Shown here: positions 10,936-21,419 of the stretch, one piece after another
How the letters are laid out: the number at the start of each line of letters is the position of its first letter
How positions within the stretch are numbered: position 1 is the stretch's first letter
From: Schistocerca nitens
Taxonomy: Eukaryota > Arthropoda > Insecta > Orthoptera > Acrididae
Reading direction: 5' to 3'
DNA length: 64,000 bases
NCBI RefSeq assembly: GCF_023898315.1
Contig: NC_064614.1
Span: 113,615,501-113,679,500 of the forward strand
Notes under the pieces: generated by a model
Seen by the model: the letters and a program-made list of their open reading frames with translations, nothing else
Databases searched by the model: none
Told to the model about the DNA's origin: nothing
Translations under genes and position numbers: made by a program

Positions 10936-10997
10936 ATTTAAACTTATTTGTAAAATGAATTGACACTCCTTTCAAATTAAAATCAAATCACAATTAC
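10858..10997 (+). repeat. Source copy of a 140-bp duplication
   Basis: From the D arm of the tRNA-Tyr-like sequence to CAAATCACAATTAC this stretch is nearly identical to 11825-11963, about 970 bases downstream, in the same orientation. Confidence 0.85.
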
Positions 10998-11061
10998 AAA
11001 ACTTACCTCACCAATTAGAAACAGAGTATTATTGTAATCTCCTTAGCATTTACATGCACTT

Positions 11062-11146
11062 ACATTTGCAATAGCTGTACATTTGCAATAGCTGTACATT
11101 TGCAATAGCTGTACATTTGCAATAGCTGTACATTTGCAATAGCTGT
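11062..11146 (+). repeat. Five tandem copies of a 17-bp unit
   Basis: ACATTTGCAATAGCTGT is repeated five times without interruption or visible mismatch. There are no spacers, so it is a simple minisatellite and not a CRISPR array. Confidence 0.97.
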
Positions 11147-11149
11147 TAG

Positions 11150-11690
11150 TTAATGTGTTCACACATTTTTGTTAGAAACAATGTTTTTTATCTTTGTATT
11201 GTCCAACTAGGATCCTTATTGTTTAAGCTTTTGAAGTTTTGTTATCTTATGTAAGATGAAGTTAAGTCTCCTTCAGGTACCGACATTAGTTAACACTCAC
11301 AAACAGCACACGCATTATGTTTATGCTAACTGCATGTTGTACATATTTTATATCTCTCCACATACAAGTCCTTATCATCCTACACCTCATTGCACTGTGG
11401 GAGTGTAATGATATCTTCACTACTAGGAAAGCTTTCCAAAAAGGGGAATTGTTTGTACGCAAAGTAAATCTAATAATTCTCAGTTGTCCATTTCTTAGAT
11501 TAAGATTAATGTGAAGCTATATACTGTATAATTCAGCCCACCATCAAAACAACTGCTGTAAGGAGTACTTGCTAATGCTATTTTCTTATTTCATGTAGAA
11601 CTTTTAAAAATAATAAGACCCTTCCAGGATTCAAACTTGTGTTCTTCTCATTCATAACCAATGTGTAATCTAGAATGAGATTTTCACTCT
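11150..11690. other. Unassigned AT-rich sequence
   Basis: No domain, tRNA-like block or terminal repeat recognised. It lies within the tentative P-like element. Confidence 0.3.
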
Positions 11691-11691
11691 G

Positions 11692-12115
11692 CAGCGGAGT
11701 GTGCACTGATATGAAACTTCCTGGCAGATTAAAACTGTGTGCCGGACCGAGACTCGAACTCGGGACCTTTGCCTTTCGCGGGCAAGTGCTCTACCAACTG
11801 AGCTACCCAAGCTGAGCTACCCAAGTTGGTAGAGTGGTGGTCTGTAGAATATAATAAGATGATATCCGTAGGTCACTCATGTGAATCCAGAATACGAACA
11901 TATTTAAACTTATTTGTAAAATGAATTGACACTCCTTTTAAATTAAAATCAAATCACAATTACCCAAGCTTAGGTAGCTCAGTTGGTAGAGCACTTGCCC
12001 GCAAAAGGCAAAGGTCCCGAGTTCGAGTCTCGGTCCGACACACAGTTTTAATCTGCCAGGAAGTTTCATATCAGCGCACACTCCGCTGTAGAGTGAAAAT
12101 CTCATTCTGGAAACA
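11692..12115. repeat. tRNA-derived palindromic SINE with templated insert
   Basis: The left arm (11692-11820, minus sense) and right arm (11964-12115, plus sense) are inverted copies carrying a well-preserved tRNA-like block: GGTAGCTCAGTTGGTAGAGC as A box region and GGTCCCGAGTTCGAGTCTCG as B box region, followed by ACAGTTTTAATCTGCCAGG and GAGTGAAAATCTCATTCTGG. Between the arms sits a 139-base copy of 10858-10997. The arms are much less diverged than the copy at 430-645, so this element is relatively young. Confidence 0.85.
11825..11963 (+). repeat. Derived copy of the 140-bp duplication
   Basis: It begins at TTGGTAGAG, exactly inside a D-arm sequence shared with the flanking SINE, and runs to CAATTAC. 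It differs from 10858-10997 at only a few positions (for example GGTCTG against GGACTG). Confidence 0.85.
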
Positions 12116-12369
12116 TCACCTAGGCTGTGGCTACGCCATGTCTCCGCTATATCCTTTCTTTCAGGAGTGCTAGTTCTGCAAGGTTCGCAGGAGAGCTTCT
12201 GTAAAGTTTGGAAGGTAGGAGGCGTGGTACTGGCAGAAGTAAAGCTGTGAAGACGGGGCGTGAGTCGTGCTTGGGTAGCTCAGTTGGTAGAGCACTTGTC
12301 CGTGAAAGGCAAAGGTCCCGAGTTCGAGTCTCGGTCTGGCACACAGTTTTAATCTGCCAGGAAGTTTCA
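12116..12369 (+). repeat. Second, tandem unit of the tRNA-like SINE
   Basis: The tRNA-like block GGTAGCTCAGTTGGTAGAGC recurs 301 bases after the one at 11973, again followed by the B box and ACAGTTTTAATCTGCCAGG. The linker (AGGAGTGCTAGTTCTGCAAG onward) belongs to the same repeat family as I know it. The unit stops at 12369, so it is a partial tandem copy. Confidence 0.8.
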
Positions 12370-12507
12370 ATGTGTAGTCTGTTACACCACTGAGCTGCCT
12401 GTCTGTCCAGTATCAGTGTTCACAAAATTCCTTTCTATTGTCAACTAAAAGTTTTGAATGAGTTTTCCACCACTAAATATATAATCTATTTGCAGAAAAA
12501 GTACATA

Positions 12508-12597
12508 AAAACCTAGTAACTTCTGCTAACACTCCTGTAACACATGTGTAGCTAAACCTAGTAACTTCTGCTGACACTCCTGTAACACATGTATAGC
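12508..12597 (+). repeat. 45-bp tandem duplication
   Basis: AACCTAGTAACTTCTGCT and the following CACTCCTGTAACACATGT occur twice, 45 bases apart, with about two differences. Confidence 0.9.
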
Positions 12598-12599
12598 CT

Positions 12600-13220
12600 T
12601 GTCTTACTCCTAGTCTGTGACATCACCAGAGCTTCAGCCAATAAAAGAGCATTTTCAATCACGTGACCAAATCTTGATATTTAATGATTTTTTAGCTTTC
12701 ATTACACGAAAATAACAGAAATTTTGTGAGAATACTGACTGCAAATGTGATTTGAATGTTATAATCACTCAGAATAACAGCAATCCAAACCATATTTTTA
12801 ACACAGGAAAATAGCCTATTCCACAAATGCATTATAGCAGATTACCGTTCTAGATTTAAGCAAGATCAGTCATATTCCATCGTTCATGCTGACACCCATT
12901 TTGCAATGTATTGTGGATGTGAGGTAAGTGGCGCTACTCTCTGCAGGCTGCTCTACAGTTGCCAGCAACTTCTGAATTGAAGAGGTTTATGTAGTCTACC
13001 AGCAACACAATTAAAGATGAGAGATGTGCAGTAACTTTCTGGTTCATGATGAATTCAATACCAACTGACTACAACATAGCTGCATGGCTTTACAATATGT
13101 TGTCAATGACAGGACAGTACCAAGATGCTATATCTTCCAATCCAGTCCCTTTAGCCTGGTTTATAGGAACATATTTTACGTAAAAGCTCACCAAACAACT
13201 TCAAATAACTACTCTATTAA
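12600..13220. other. Unassigned sequence
   Basis: The first 225 bases may be the right end of the tentative P-like element. The rest shows no domain or repeat that I can name. Confidence 0.3.
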
Positions 13221-13224
13221 TAAA

Positions 13225-13490
13225 TTGGAAAATAACTCCTCCACATAAACAGGAGCTCAGTGAAATGATTTTGTCTACTTACGTAAGAGAGCTGGACAGG
13301 AAACACTGGGGAGATATAGTTTATCTGTAAACTGAAAAGCATTTAGAGCTCACAGTGGAAAGAGTCACCCTTCCCAGAATAGTGCTACAACTCCCATACA
13401 GGATGACTAAAAATTAATTTCCACTGTAGCTGTGTAGAACATTGTGCAGAGATTTATGTAGATTCTATCTATATGCTTTCTTCATATTTG
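13225..13490 (-). repeat. Dispersed repeat B, copy 2 (inverted)
   Basis: The complement of this stretch matches 6590-6845 over its whole length, including TTTCAGTTTACAGA and TTTCCTGTCCA. No coding frame is seen. Confidence 0.65.
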
Positions 13491-13694
13491 TATTACTAGC
13501 AGTTCATAGCTATATTGAGTGTAGCATTAACACACTTTGTGGAAAATATTCCCCCTCTCCCAGGAGAACCTGCAAACTGTGTCACCCGTAACTCATAAGA
13601 TAAGCTGCTGGAAGAATCGGTATAACTTTGTGAAATGCCCTGTAGTTGCTCTCTGTAATTTAGTGTGGGAGAGAATGGGAAACTGCCTGTTCAC

Positions 13695-14050
13695 TCTTCA
13701 TTTTTCACCTCCATAACTAAGTGGTTAATTTTATAAGTAGTTAGTGTTGGCAGCTGCCTTGCAGAGGACCTAGGTTCAATTCCTGGTATTGCTAAGAATT
13801 TTTCCTTTGTGAGAGTACTGTTCATGGTGTAATCAGCTTCATGTTACCATTTGAGGAGTCACTTGCTGAGTATTAGCGGCTCCATGCTCTGGAAAGACAG
13901 CAAAACAGCTGAGAGAGCAGTGTGCTAATATCATGCCCCTCTGTATTGCATCTGCATGATGCTGCAAAGCAGATTATGGTACAACAGCCGATAGACATTC
14001 TTTGGCCTTCATGGCCTAGCATGGAACTCATTATGAAGGAGGGACACATG
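13695..14050 (+). mobile_element. tRNA-derived SINE
   Basis: A tRNA-like head contains TAGTTAGTGTTGGC as A box and GGTTCAATTCC as B box, with GCCTTGCAGAGGACC between. A long tRNA-unrelated body follows, with landmarks TTAGCGGCTCC, GAGAGCAGTGTGCTAA, CATGCCCCTC and TTGGCCTTCATGGCC. I recognise this order from a common orthopteran SINE. The copy carries a short duplication before the A box and is moderately diverged. Confidence 0.7.
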
Positions 14051-14054
14051 GCAA

Positions 14055-15095
14055 CAACCCTGTGATGTATCTTGAGTCAAGCTTCTAACCTCCATCCCCT
14101 CATTTGCACTCTGTTACATCTTCATAGCACAATTTATCAATTAATATAGTTCTACTGCACTTAGATGTGGTACAAACATTTAATACTTCTTATTAACCCA
14201 CTGCATTTAACAATAAATATCAAGTTTATGCCATTAAAGTACTACTTTTAATAATCTGTGATATTACCATCCACTTCAAGGTAGGAACTATTAGCCCTAG
14301 TCAGTACCTCAGGTGACCGATGAAGGTATGATAGTATCATTAATGAAAGTTGAAGCTGTAATCATGAAACAAAGCAGGGAAATAATCATGAAGGCTTCAG
14401 AGAAAGGCGATCTGTATACTTTAGTGAAGACAACTCCAGTATTTAACATGTGTACTGTAACGGAACATATTAAAGGCTTTACTTTAATGAAGTATGCGAT
14501 CCCTTCCAAATTCAACCAGTTTAACGAGTATTTATGATTATAGAAAAGTTATTGTGTATGTTAACAATGATTGCACAACATGTCTCCATAAACAGTCAAC
14601 CCATTAAATTATACTGAATAACTGACCCACACAAAAGTTAATATCACTTGATCACTGATACAGCAAATGCCATCATGTAAAAACACTAAGTTCATCTTAA
14701 ATAATTAGTATGAAGTACGAAAAATAGTGGCCAACATAGGTATTTTGGATCTCCTTAAATAAAAATCACCCAGTGAAAACTATTTGTTCACTAGGAGCGT
14801 TTTCACTCAGTATTCACGTAATCAATCCTATTTTAGACGAAAACCAATGTAATTCTTCATAATTCATGTTACTTACTTATTTATGCAAATTAGAGAAGTC
14901 AATTGACAAACTTCTAAAAAACGGCCTTTTTGTAACAGAGAATTATTCTGTCAAGTCAACAAATCTGTCTGTCATTTTCATAACATGTTAAATTATGTCA
15001 CTCGATGCAAATTAATAACTTTTCTGCACAAATTATGATAACAGATGTACATGTGACTCATAAACTATATCTCTTTTTAGTAGTTCTTTGACAAT
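14055..15095. other. Unassigned AT-rich sequence
   Basis: Open frames on both strands at 14309-14537 mirror each other in low-complexity sequence and have no recognisable domain. Confidence 0.3.
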
Positions 15096-15097
15096 GT

Positions 15098-15375
15098 TAT
15101 AAATACAAGCAGCGAGAAGGGTTGAGAAGGCAGTCGGAGGCAGTAGGGCAGTCGGAATGTCACTTTGGTGAAGTGTGTTTCTGTGTTATTGTTTGGCAAA
15201 ACAAGGCAAAGAACATGTAAAGGAAGTACTACTTTGTGTTGTGTTATGGTCTTTGGTGGACAGTGGAATTAATATGGCCACTAAAGTAATAAATATTTGA
15301 TGTTTACATACGTGTTGGTTTCGCTCGTTCTTTATCATCAAAAGCACATGAAAAACACGGGACCTCATGTTTTTT
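15098..15375 (+). promoter_or_regulatory. Possible LTR end upstream of Copia remnant
   Basis: TATAAATACAAGCAGCGAG is a good TATA-type promoter and is followed at about 190 bases by a polyadenylation-like TAATAAATATT. This arrangement, just before the Copia coding remnant, suggests the R and U5 part of a left LTR. I could not find a convincing second copy near 18650-18800, so it remains a suggestion. Confidence 0.3.
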
Positions 15376-15789
15376 AACCCTAGACAACCAGATTTAGAGC
15401 CAGCATCAGCATCGAGACACAGCAGCGATCCAGCAAGCAGCAGCGATTACTACAATACAATACATTGTAATGGCGCCAACCTAACATCAAGTGCTAACAA
15501 GCTCCGTAAATTGGAGTGAAATAGTGCGTTTACAGCAATTAGCAAGATATCAACGACTTAGGCGGACCGTTACAGTACGTAGCCATGACGCAAATCTTAC
15601 CATGAGTTGGGAAATGGATTTATGGCTCCATACATTGATAAAGCTAAGAAACTGGTCAAATGAACTGGAAAAAGGCTCAAAGTATCAGATAATTGGATAA
15701 TTCAGTTGTATAGTGTGTGCACTGAAGGAAAGATGAAAGCCAAATATTTCCCCAAACAGACTGAAAATAGGACAAATGAACTTCTACTA

Positions 15790-16215
15790 TCGCTACACAG
15801 TGTTCTAATGTGTGTACCTGGGTCACAGTCGCTTGATGGAGTGAAATATGTTGTCACATTCATTGATGACTGCCCAAGATACGCAGTAGCATATTTACTA
15901 AAAGCGAAAAGTGAAGTGTTTCAGTCATTCAAAGCATATACAGAAAATTCTCAACAGAAAAGAATAGAAATGCTACATTGGAAACAAATATATGAGTAAA
16001 GAATTCAAAGAACATCTGTGAACAGAAGGAATTTGGAGGCAGCTGACCATCACTAGCACACCTCATCAAAACAATGTTTCAGAACAGTTCAACAAAATCT
16101 TTTCAAATAATGTATGATGCACGCGCTTGGAGAGCAGAATGTCACATAATTTCTGGAGTGAAGCAATAACAATGGCAAATTACCTGTGAAATAGATGTCC
16201 AACAAAAGCAGATAA
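15790..16215 (+). pseudogene. Copia integrase remnant
   Basis: A first catalytic region reads DGVKYVVTFIDDCPRYAVAY followed by LLKAKSEVFQSFKAYTE, matching the first aspartate block of Copia integrases. Farther on, GIWRQLTITSTPHQNN contains the region leading to the catalytic glutamate (here in SEQFN, normally AER-N). Stops interrupt it, so integration activity is lost. Confidence 0.75.
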
Positions 16216-16407
16216 TGGTGAAAGTCCTTATAAATGACAGAATGGATGAGAAACAAATATTAATCATCTGCTATTATTCAGATGTCATGCAAGGGGAAAA
16301 ATGAAAAATTTATAGGGGAAATATTAACCAAAAGAAACCTCATGTAATGGTTGGATATTCAGAGATCACGAAAGCTTATACACAGTGGAATCAAGAAACA
16401 GGAAATA

Positions 16408-16740
16408 TGTTGTTGTTGTGATCTTCAGTCCAGAGACTGGTTTGATGCAGCTCTCCATGCTACTCTATCCTGTGCAAGCTTCTTCATCTCTCAGTACCTA
16501 CTGCAACCTACATCCTTCCTGAATCTGTTTAGTGTATTCATCTCTTGGTCTCCTTCTACGATTTTTACCCTCCACGCTGCCCACCAATACTAAATTGGTG
16601 ATCCCTTGATGCCTCAGACTGTGCCCTACCAACCAATCGCTTCTTCTAGTCAAGTTGTGCCATAAATTTCTCTTCTCTCCAATTCTATTCAATACCTGCT
16701 CATTAGTTATGTGATCTACCCCTCTAATCTTCAGCATTCA
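16408..16740 (-). pseudogene. RTE-like LINE 3' fragment
   Basis: The minus strand encodes 79 residues: MLKIRGVDHITNEQVLNRI, then KRNLWHNLTRRSDWLVGH, LRHQGITNLVLVGSVEG and RPRDEYTKQIQ. This is the C-terminal tail of insect LINEs of the RTE type, beyond the reverse transcriptase. The end of the element is marked by TGTTGTTGTTGTG (complement CACAACAACAACA), the kind of short 3' repeat typical of RTE elements. It is 5'-truncated and inverted relative to the Copia element it interrupts. Confidence 0.75.
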
Positions 16741-17579
16741 ATTATAACAATTGACAAAGATATTGTATAAGATGAGACTATCTTTACAGCAAAATTGAAC
16801 AAAGGTATTACAAAAGTGATAGATGTTATGGAAACAGGAGAAGAACCTGACATTGAACAAAATGATTTGGTAACATGCATGGCTTCCAAATATGTTGACG
16901 TAGAAAAGGAGACTGGAGAGGAGAGAATGATTACTCCACAACAGACGATAGTAACTGAGAAATACAAGAGCCACAATAATCAAAAACTACAGAACATTCT
17001 CATTCTGCATGACAAGCCAAACCACCAAAATGGTTGATAGACTACAGGACAAATGAAAAGAAGAAGATGTGTACAGTTGAAAAGGAGAATACAACAAGCG
17101 AAAAAAAAAAAAAAACCACAAAGCATGCAAGAAGCCACATCAGCTGATGATATAAACAAATGACAAGAAGCAATATCAGAAGAATCGGTAAACCTGATGT
17201 GAAACTGAACCTGGACATTTGAACCATGTACTAAAACCACAAAGATAATATGAACAAAATCAGTTTTCAGACAGAAATGTGATGGAAATGGAAGAATTAC
17301 TAGACATAGAGAACAAGTGATAGCTTTAGGCAATGAGCACAGACCTAAAACTGATTTTGACGAGTCTTACACTCTAGTTGTAAGAATGAAAACTATATGA
17401 GCCACTTAGGGAATAGCAGTTGAATGAGATTGGGAAATCCATCATTTTGATGTAATTGCAGAACATTTGATGGCTGAAATAAAAGTTAAAGTTTATGGGA
17501 ACACCCATTGCTTTCACAGATGCCACTGACAAACTACAAAGAAAATTCAATGGCATACCAAATCAAGAGGAATTTAATA

Positions 17580-17850
17580 CTGGTGATTGTATCTGCAGAG
17601 TTGAAAAGTGCCTCTATGGGTTGCATCAGCAACAGAAGATGGAATGAGACACTCCACATATTCCTATCCAAAACAGGGATATATGATCAGCTGAATACCA
17701 TGTTTTTACAATGATCTACAGTGTGAGCTCATAGTAACTGTGTATGTGGATGATATAATGTTGTATGGTGAGAAAAGAGAAATGAAGAAAATGAAAAATG
17801 TATTAAGTACTGAATTTGAAGTAAGAGACCTTGGAGTAGCACAACACATA
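17580..17850 (+). pseudogene. Copia reverse transcriptase remnant
   Basis: VCRVEKCLYGLHQQ corresponds to the conserved C-K-L-x-K-S-L-Y-G-L-K-Q block, and TVYVDDIMLYGE is the catalytic YVDD box of Copia elements, with both aspartates preserved. A frameshift and stop lie between them. The downstream FEVRDLGVAQH matches the F-x-M-K-D-L-G block. Confidence 0.8.
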
Positions 17851-18944
17851 CAGTCAATTCAAGTTATAAGATGGAACTCTGATTTTAGACCAAACAGAAT
17901 ATGCAAAATAAATCTTTAAAAAATTCCAAATGGAAAATAGCAAACCTGTCAAAAATATATAGCTACAAAGCTCAACAGATAAAGACAAGATCAGCAAACA
18001 GGATGCATCAAAACACAGAACCATAATTGGAAGTCTTCTGTAGTAGACAATGGGTACAAGGCCAGATTCAGCATACTCAGTGACATATAAGCCAGTTCGG
18101 TAGACTCTGAGTAAGAAGCATTGGCATGTCACCAGGGATACACTAAATTATTAGCAAGGTGCAATAAATGATGAGCTCGCTTTCTGCAAGGCTGATACGA
18201 AAATCAAAATGTATACCAAGGCAGACCAGGGGACTGATCCAAATCACTGCATATTCTTTAGGGGACATTTAATAGTTTTTGGGGCTGTGGCTATAAGCAG
18301 GAGCAGCAGAAAATAGTGAACTCTTCCACTAAGTACTGTTGAAGCAGAGGTAGTTTTTATTGAGTGGATCTGTAAGAGAAGCAAAGAGGATGAACACTTT
18401 TCTCATTGAGATTGGTGAAGTTTGTTTTTGGTCACCTCCTATGAACATTTTCATAGATAGTCAAGGTGCAAAGAAATTTGGCTCTGGAAAAATCCAAGCA
18501 TATGGAACTAAAGATTTACTTCATGCAACAACTGAGCTTTGATAATAAGTAGCGAGTGAGAGGAATGTCACTGACTGTCTGACAAAGGCAACTGACAACC
18601 TGAGGTTGAAAACTCATCAGATGTTAATGGAGGGTGGGATAAAGGACCGGTGGTAGGGGAGGGGTGGTCAGTGATGTGAACTGTCCTTCTTGTGAACTTC
18701 TTGTTATGATGTATTGTGAAAGACATTCTGAATGTATGTAAAAATAAATGTGTTCTTTCATTTGTGATGTGCTGTGCATTTGTTTGTGTCCCCACCATTT
18801 TCATAACGAAGATTCACAAATGCTACCTTCCAGAACAATGGGCTCCTTTGTCTGTCATCAAAAGGGGCTATGGGTTTGTCAGACTATGATGTTCACCTGC
18901 TTTACTTCTTCATTGATAGTCCTCAGTATTGACATACTGCATTG

Positions 18945-20695
18945 TTATACTGTAGACAGTAGTATGTTGTTAAATCCCACAAATGATAATGAAATATTAA
19001 AGGTGATAAAGAGTCTAAAATCAAAAATGTCTGCAGGTGTGGATGAAGTGCCTGTGTCAATAATAAAAAAAGTTGCCCAACAAATTATAAAGCCCCTGGT
19101 ACATATTGCCAATTTGTCTTTCAGCGAAGGTGTGTTTCCTGAGAGGTTGAAAATCTCTAAGGTCAGACCTCTGTTTAAAAAAGGAGATCCGTACAAGGTA
19201 GAAAATTATAGACCAATATCCCTTCTCCAATCATTTTCAAAAATTCTAGAGAAATTAATGAAAACCAGACTCACAAATTACTTAGATGCTCACAAACTTC
19301 TAAACTGCAATCAACATGGCTTTCGCTCGGGCCACAGCACAGAATCAGCTATCCGTGCCTATACCAAAGAGATTGTCAGGAGTCTCGACACTAAAAAATG
19401 TGTAGTGGGAATTAACTTAGATTTATCTAAAGCTTTTGATACAGTAAATCACAAAATTCTGTTAAACAAGATGGAGGCAATAGGTGTAAGGGGAGTTGTG
19501 AAGCAGTGGTTTGAATCTTACCTTCAAGATAGAACTCAGGTGATAGAAATCATCGCAGAACATAAAAATCAGAAAATCAAGTGGGTCTCAGATGCAAAGA
19601 AATTGGAAATAGGTGTCCCACAGGGCAGTGTTCTTAGTCCCTTATTATTCTTGCTTTATATAAATGACATAAAAAATCCTAATATTTCTACCAAAATAAT
19701 GTTGTTCACAGATGACACTAGCATAATTATAAGTGATGATAAAAAATCATTAACCACCACAACTGATATAGTCCTGAAATATATTCAACATTAGTTTAAT
19801 GCTAATGAGTTAACACTTAATCTAAGTAAAACAAATTATATACAGTATGGCAAAGCAACTCAAGATATGGACCTCCAGTTAAAACTAATGGATAAGAAGA
19901 TAGAGAGTGTACAATCCACAAAGTTTTTGGGCATGCACATTGATCAAAACTTAAGCTGGAAAGACCATCTCAAGTACTTATCCCATAGGCTCAATTCAGC
20001 ATGTTTTGCATTGAGGATATTATCTAGAGTATGCAGCACAGACTGTACCAGACTAGTGTATTTTGCTTACTTTCAATCCATCGTGTCTTACGGCATAGTG
20101 TTCTGGGGTAAAACTAAATCAAGCTTAACAGATATCTTCAAATTTCAGAAAAGAGCTATACGAATCATAACACATAACTCTCCAAGAACTCATTGTAGGC
20201 CCCTTTTCAAAGAACTGCAAATACTCACAATACCATCACTGTATATTTTTAAAAGCATTTTGTGTACAAGAGCACATATGAAAAATCTACGTACAAATGA
20301 AGACTACCATAATTATAATACTAGAACTCGTAAGAATTTGTATGTAGAAAGGGTAAGGACAACACAAACCCAAAAGCATGTAAGTTATTTTGGAATAAAA
20401 CTCTACAATGCTCTGCCAGTGTACATGAAGGCAATAATAGATGAAGTAAAATTTAAGACTGAGCTTAAAAATTACCTTTTAAGCAAAACTTTCTATGATG
20501 TAGATGAGTACTTTCATTGTGTGTAAATTTATTGCCAAAAATTTTAATTTATATGTCTAAATTTGTACTTTTAAAAAATGCCTTGAAAGTGATATTCCAT
20601 TATTATGTCTGTAGTACTTGTACTAGTATGATAACTTTGTTGTGACAATTCCTAGGAAGATAATAAAATGAAATGAAAAATGAAATGAAATGACT
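18945..20695 (+). mobile_element. CR1/Jockey-type LINE, near-complete reverse transcriptase part
   Basis: A 5'-truncated non-LTR retrotransposon. It keeps the whole reverse transcriptase and C-terminal region and ends in a short tandem tail of GAAAT units (about 20666-20692), typical of LINE 3' ends. The endonuclease domain is absent. Truncated relatives lie at 46690-47520 (plus) and 26985-27985 (minus). The element begins directly after the decayed Copia element. Confidence 0.85.
18957..20526 (+). pseudogene. LINE reverse transcriptase with one in-frame stop
   Basis: About 520 codons are readable in one frame, apart from one TAG at about 19792 that stands where relatives have a tryptophan (TGG), so a single substitution explains it. 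Motifs in order: VRPLFKKGDPYKVENYRPIS, NQHGFRSGHSTESAI, NLDLSKAFDTVNH with the first catalytic aspartate, GVPQGSVLSPLLFLLYIND, LFTDDTS in place of the usual FADD, then KFLGMHIDQNLSWKDH and the C-terminal HNYNTRTRKNLY block. The two aspartates of the catalytic box are kept, but alanine is threonine. The enzyme is not made as a single chain. Confidence 0.85.
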
Positions 20696-20724
20696 CAAAA
20701 ATGGGTGGTGGAAGTTCAACACTG

Positions 20725-21415
20725 ACTTATATGGCCAGTTCATTGTTAGTAAAGGTTAAGCCTCATTAATAGATTGCTGGCAAATGTCAGCATACTGCTA
20801 CAATAGTTTGTTATTGAACATCTAGGAGCAATAAGTACCTAACAACACAGTTCACAGTTCTTTCAGAATAATAAAATACGCGTGACACTATTGCTCAAAT
20901 AAATTGAACAGACACTGACTGCACTGTCTTAACACACAGCCCATTTGTGGTACACTAATTCCACTGTTAAGTTATTGCATTATTGTTACTCTAACTCATA
21001 CAGACTTCCCATATGAAAATTGGCCATGGACTGACTGTCTCAGGACCAAAAATCAGGCCTTTACATATCCTCACACTAATAGGCACTGAAACTACACATT
21101 GTTAGATGTTTAATTTACAGAAATTACAGTTAAAACATAACTCATTAAAATAACTGAATCCATCAAAAAATTATTTCTTTTTAACAGTTTCTTCTACCAC
21201 AAAGGTTAGGCTGAATTATTTGTTTAAATAATGAAATTAACAGATATAGTTATACAAACACTGCTTTTGACAAACCTGGTAATTATTTTGGAATTAATTA
21301 AGGGCTGGCTTTGCTAACATGTTTTTGAATAGAGCCAAATAAATACTTTAAGTATCCTAGTAGTTCTTCTTCCAAATGTTTATAATTAGTACAGGATGTA
21401 TATTTGTTTATAAGT
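20725..21415 (+). repeat. Dispersed repeat A, copy 2
   Basis: Same orientation as 5790-6470. Shared order: CATACTGCTACAATAGTTTG, GACTGACTGTCTCAGGACC, CTGAAACTACACATTG, TTTAATTTACAGAAATTACA, and a shared end near TATATTTGTTTA. It starts some 30 bases after the LINE tail. It encodes nothing recognisable. Confidence 0.75.
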
Positions 21416-21419
21416 CAAC

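Larger units (their letters stand above)
10288..12825 (+). mobile_element. Possible P-element-like transposon relic
   Basis: The outer about 200 bases look loosely inverted: AATAGGGTATTTGACCG on the left faces a right end whose complement reads AATAGGCTATTTTCCTG, and both arms then carry AATGCTC and TGATGTCAC at similar distances. A THAP-type zinc finger remnant starts about 250 bases inside the left end, and P-element transposases begin with a THAP domain. The rest of the transposase is not visible. The interior is largely replaced by tRNA-like repeats. Similarity of the arms is moderate, so the assignment is tentative. Confidence 0.35.
15480..18660 (+). mobile_element. Copia-like retrotransposon, decayed
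   Basis: The order of fragments is that of Copia: integrase first, reverse transcriptase later, then RNase H. Integrase core: GVKYVVTFIDDCPRYAVAYL near 15840-15900, then TSTPHQNNVSEQFNKI near 16045-16100. Reverse transcriptase: VCRVEKCLYGLHQ near 17590-17625 and LIVTVYVDDIMLYGE near 17727-17775. RNase H: weak pieces up to about 18600 including LTDCLTKATDNLRLK. Many stops and shifts break it. A LINE tail (16408-16740) is inserted in the middle. Confidence 0.8.

Noticed and set aside
11062-11146. Short direct repeats resembling a CRISPR array
   Set aside because: The 17-base units are directly adjacent with no spacers, and the window is clearly animal DNA.
11973-12345. Functional tRNA genes
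   Set aside because: A and B boxes are good, but the acceptor stems do not pair and the same block recurs as part of a long repeat, so these are SINE heads.
18660-18800. Right LTR of the Copia element
   Set aside because: A polypurine-like tract is present, but the following sequence does not match 15098-15375, so no LTR pair can be claimed.
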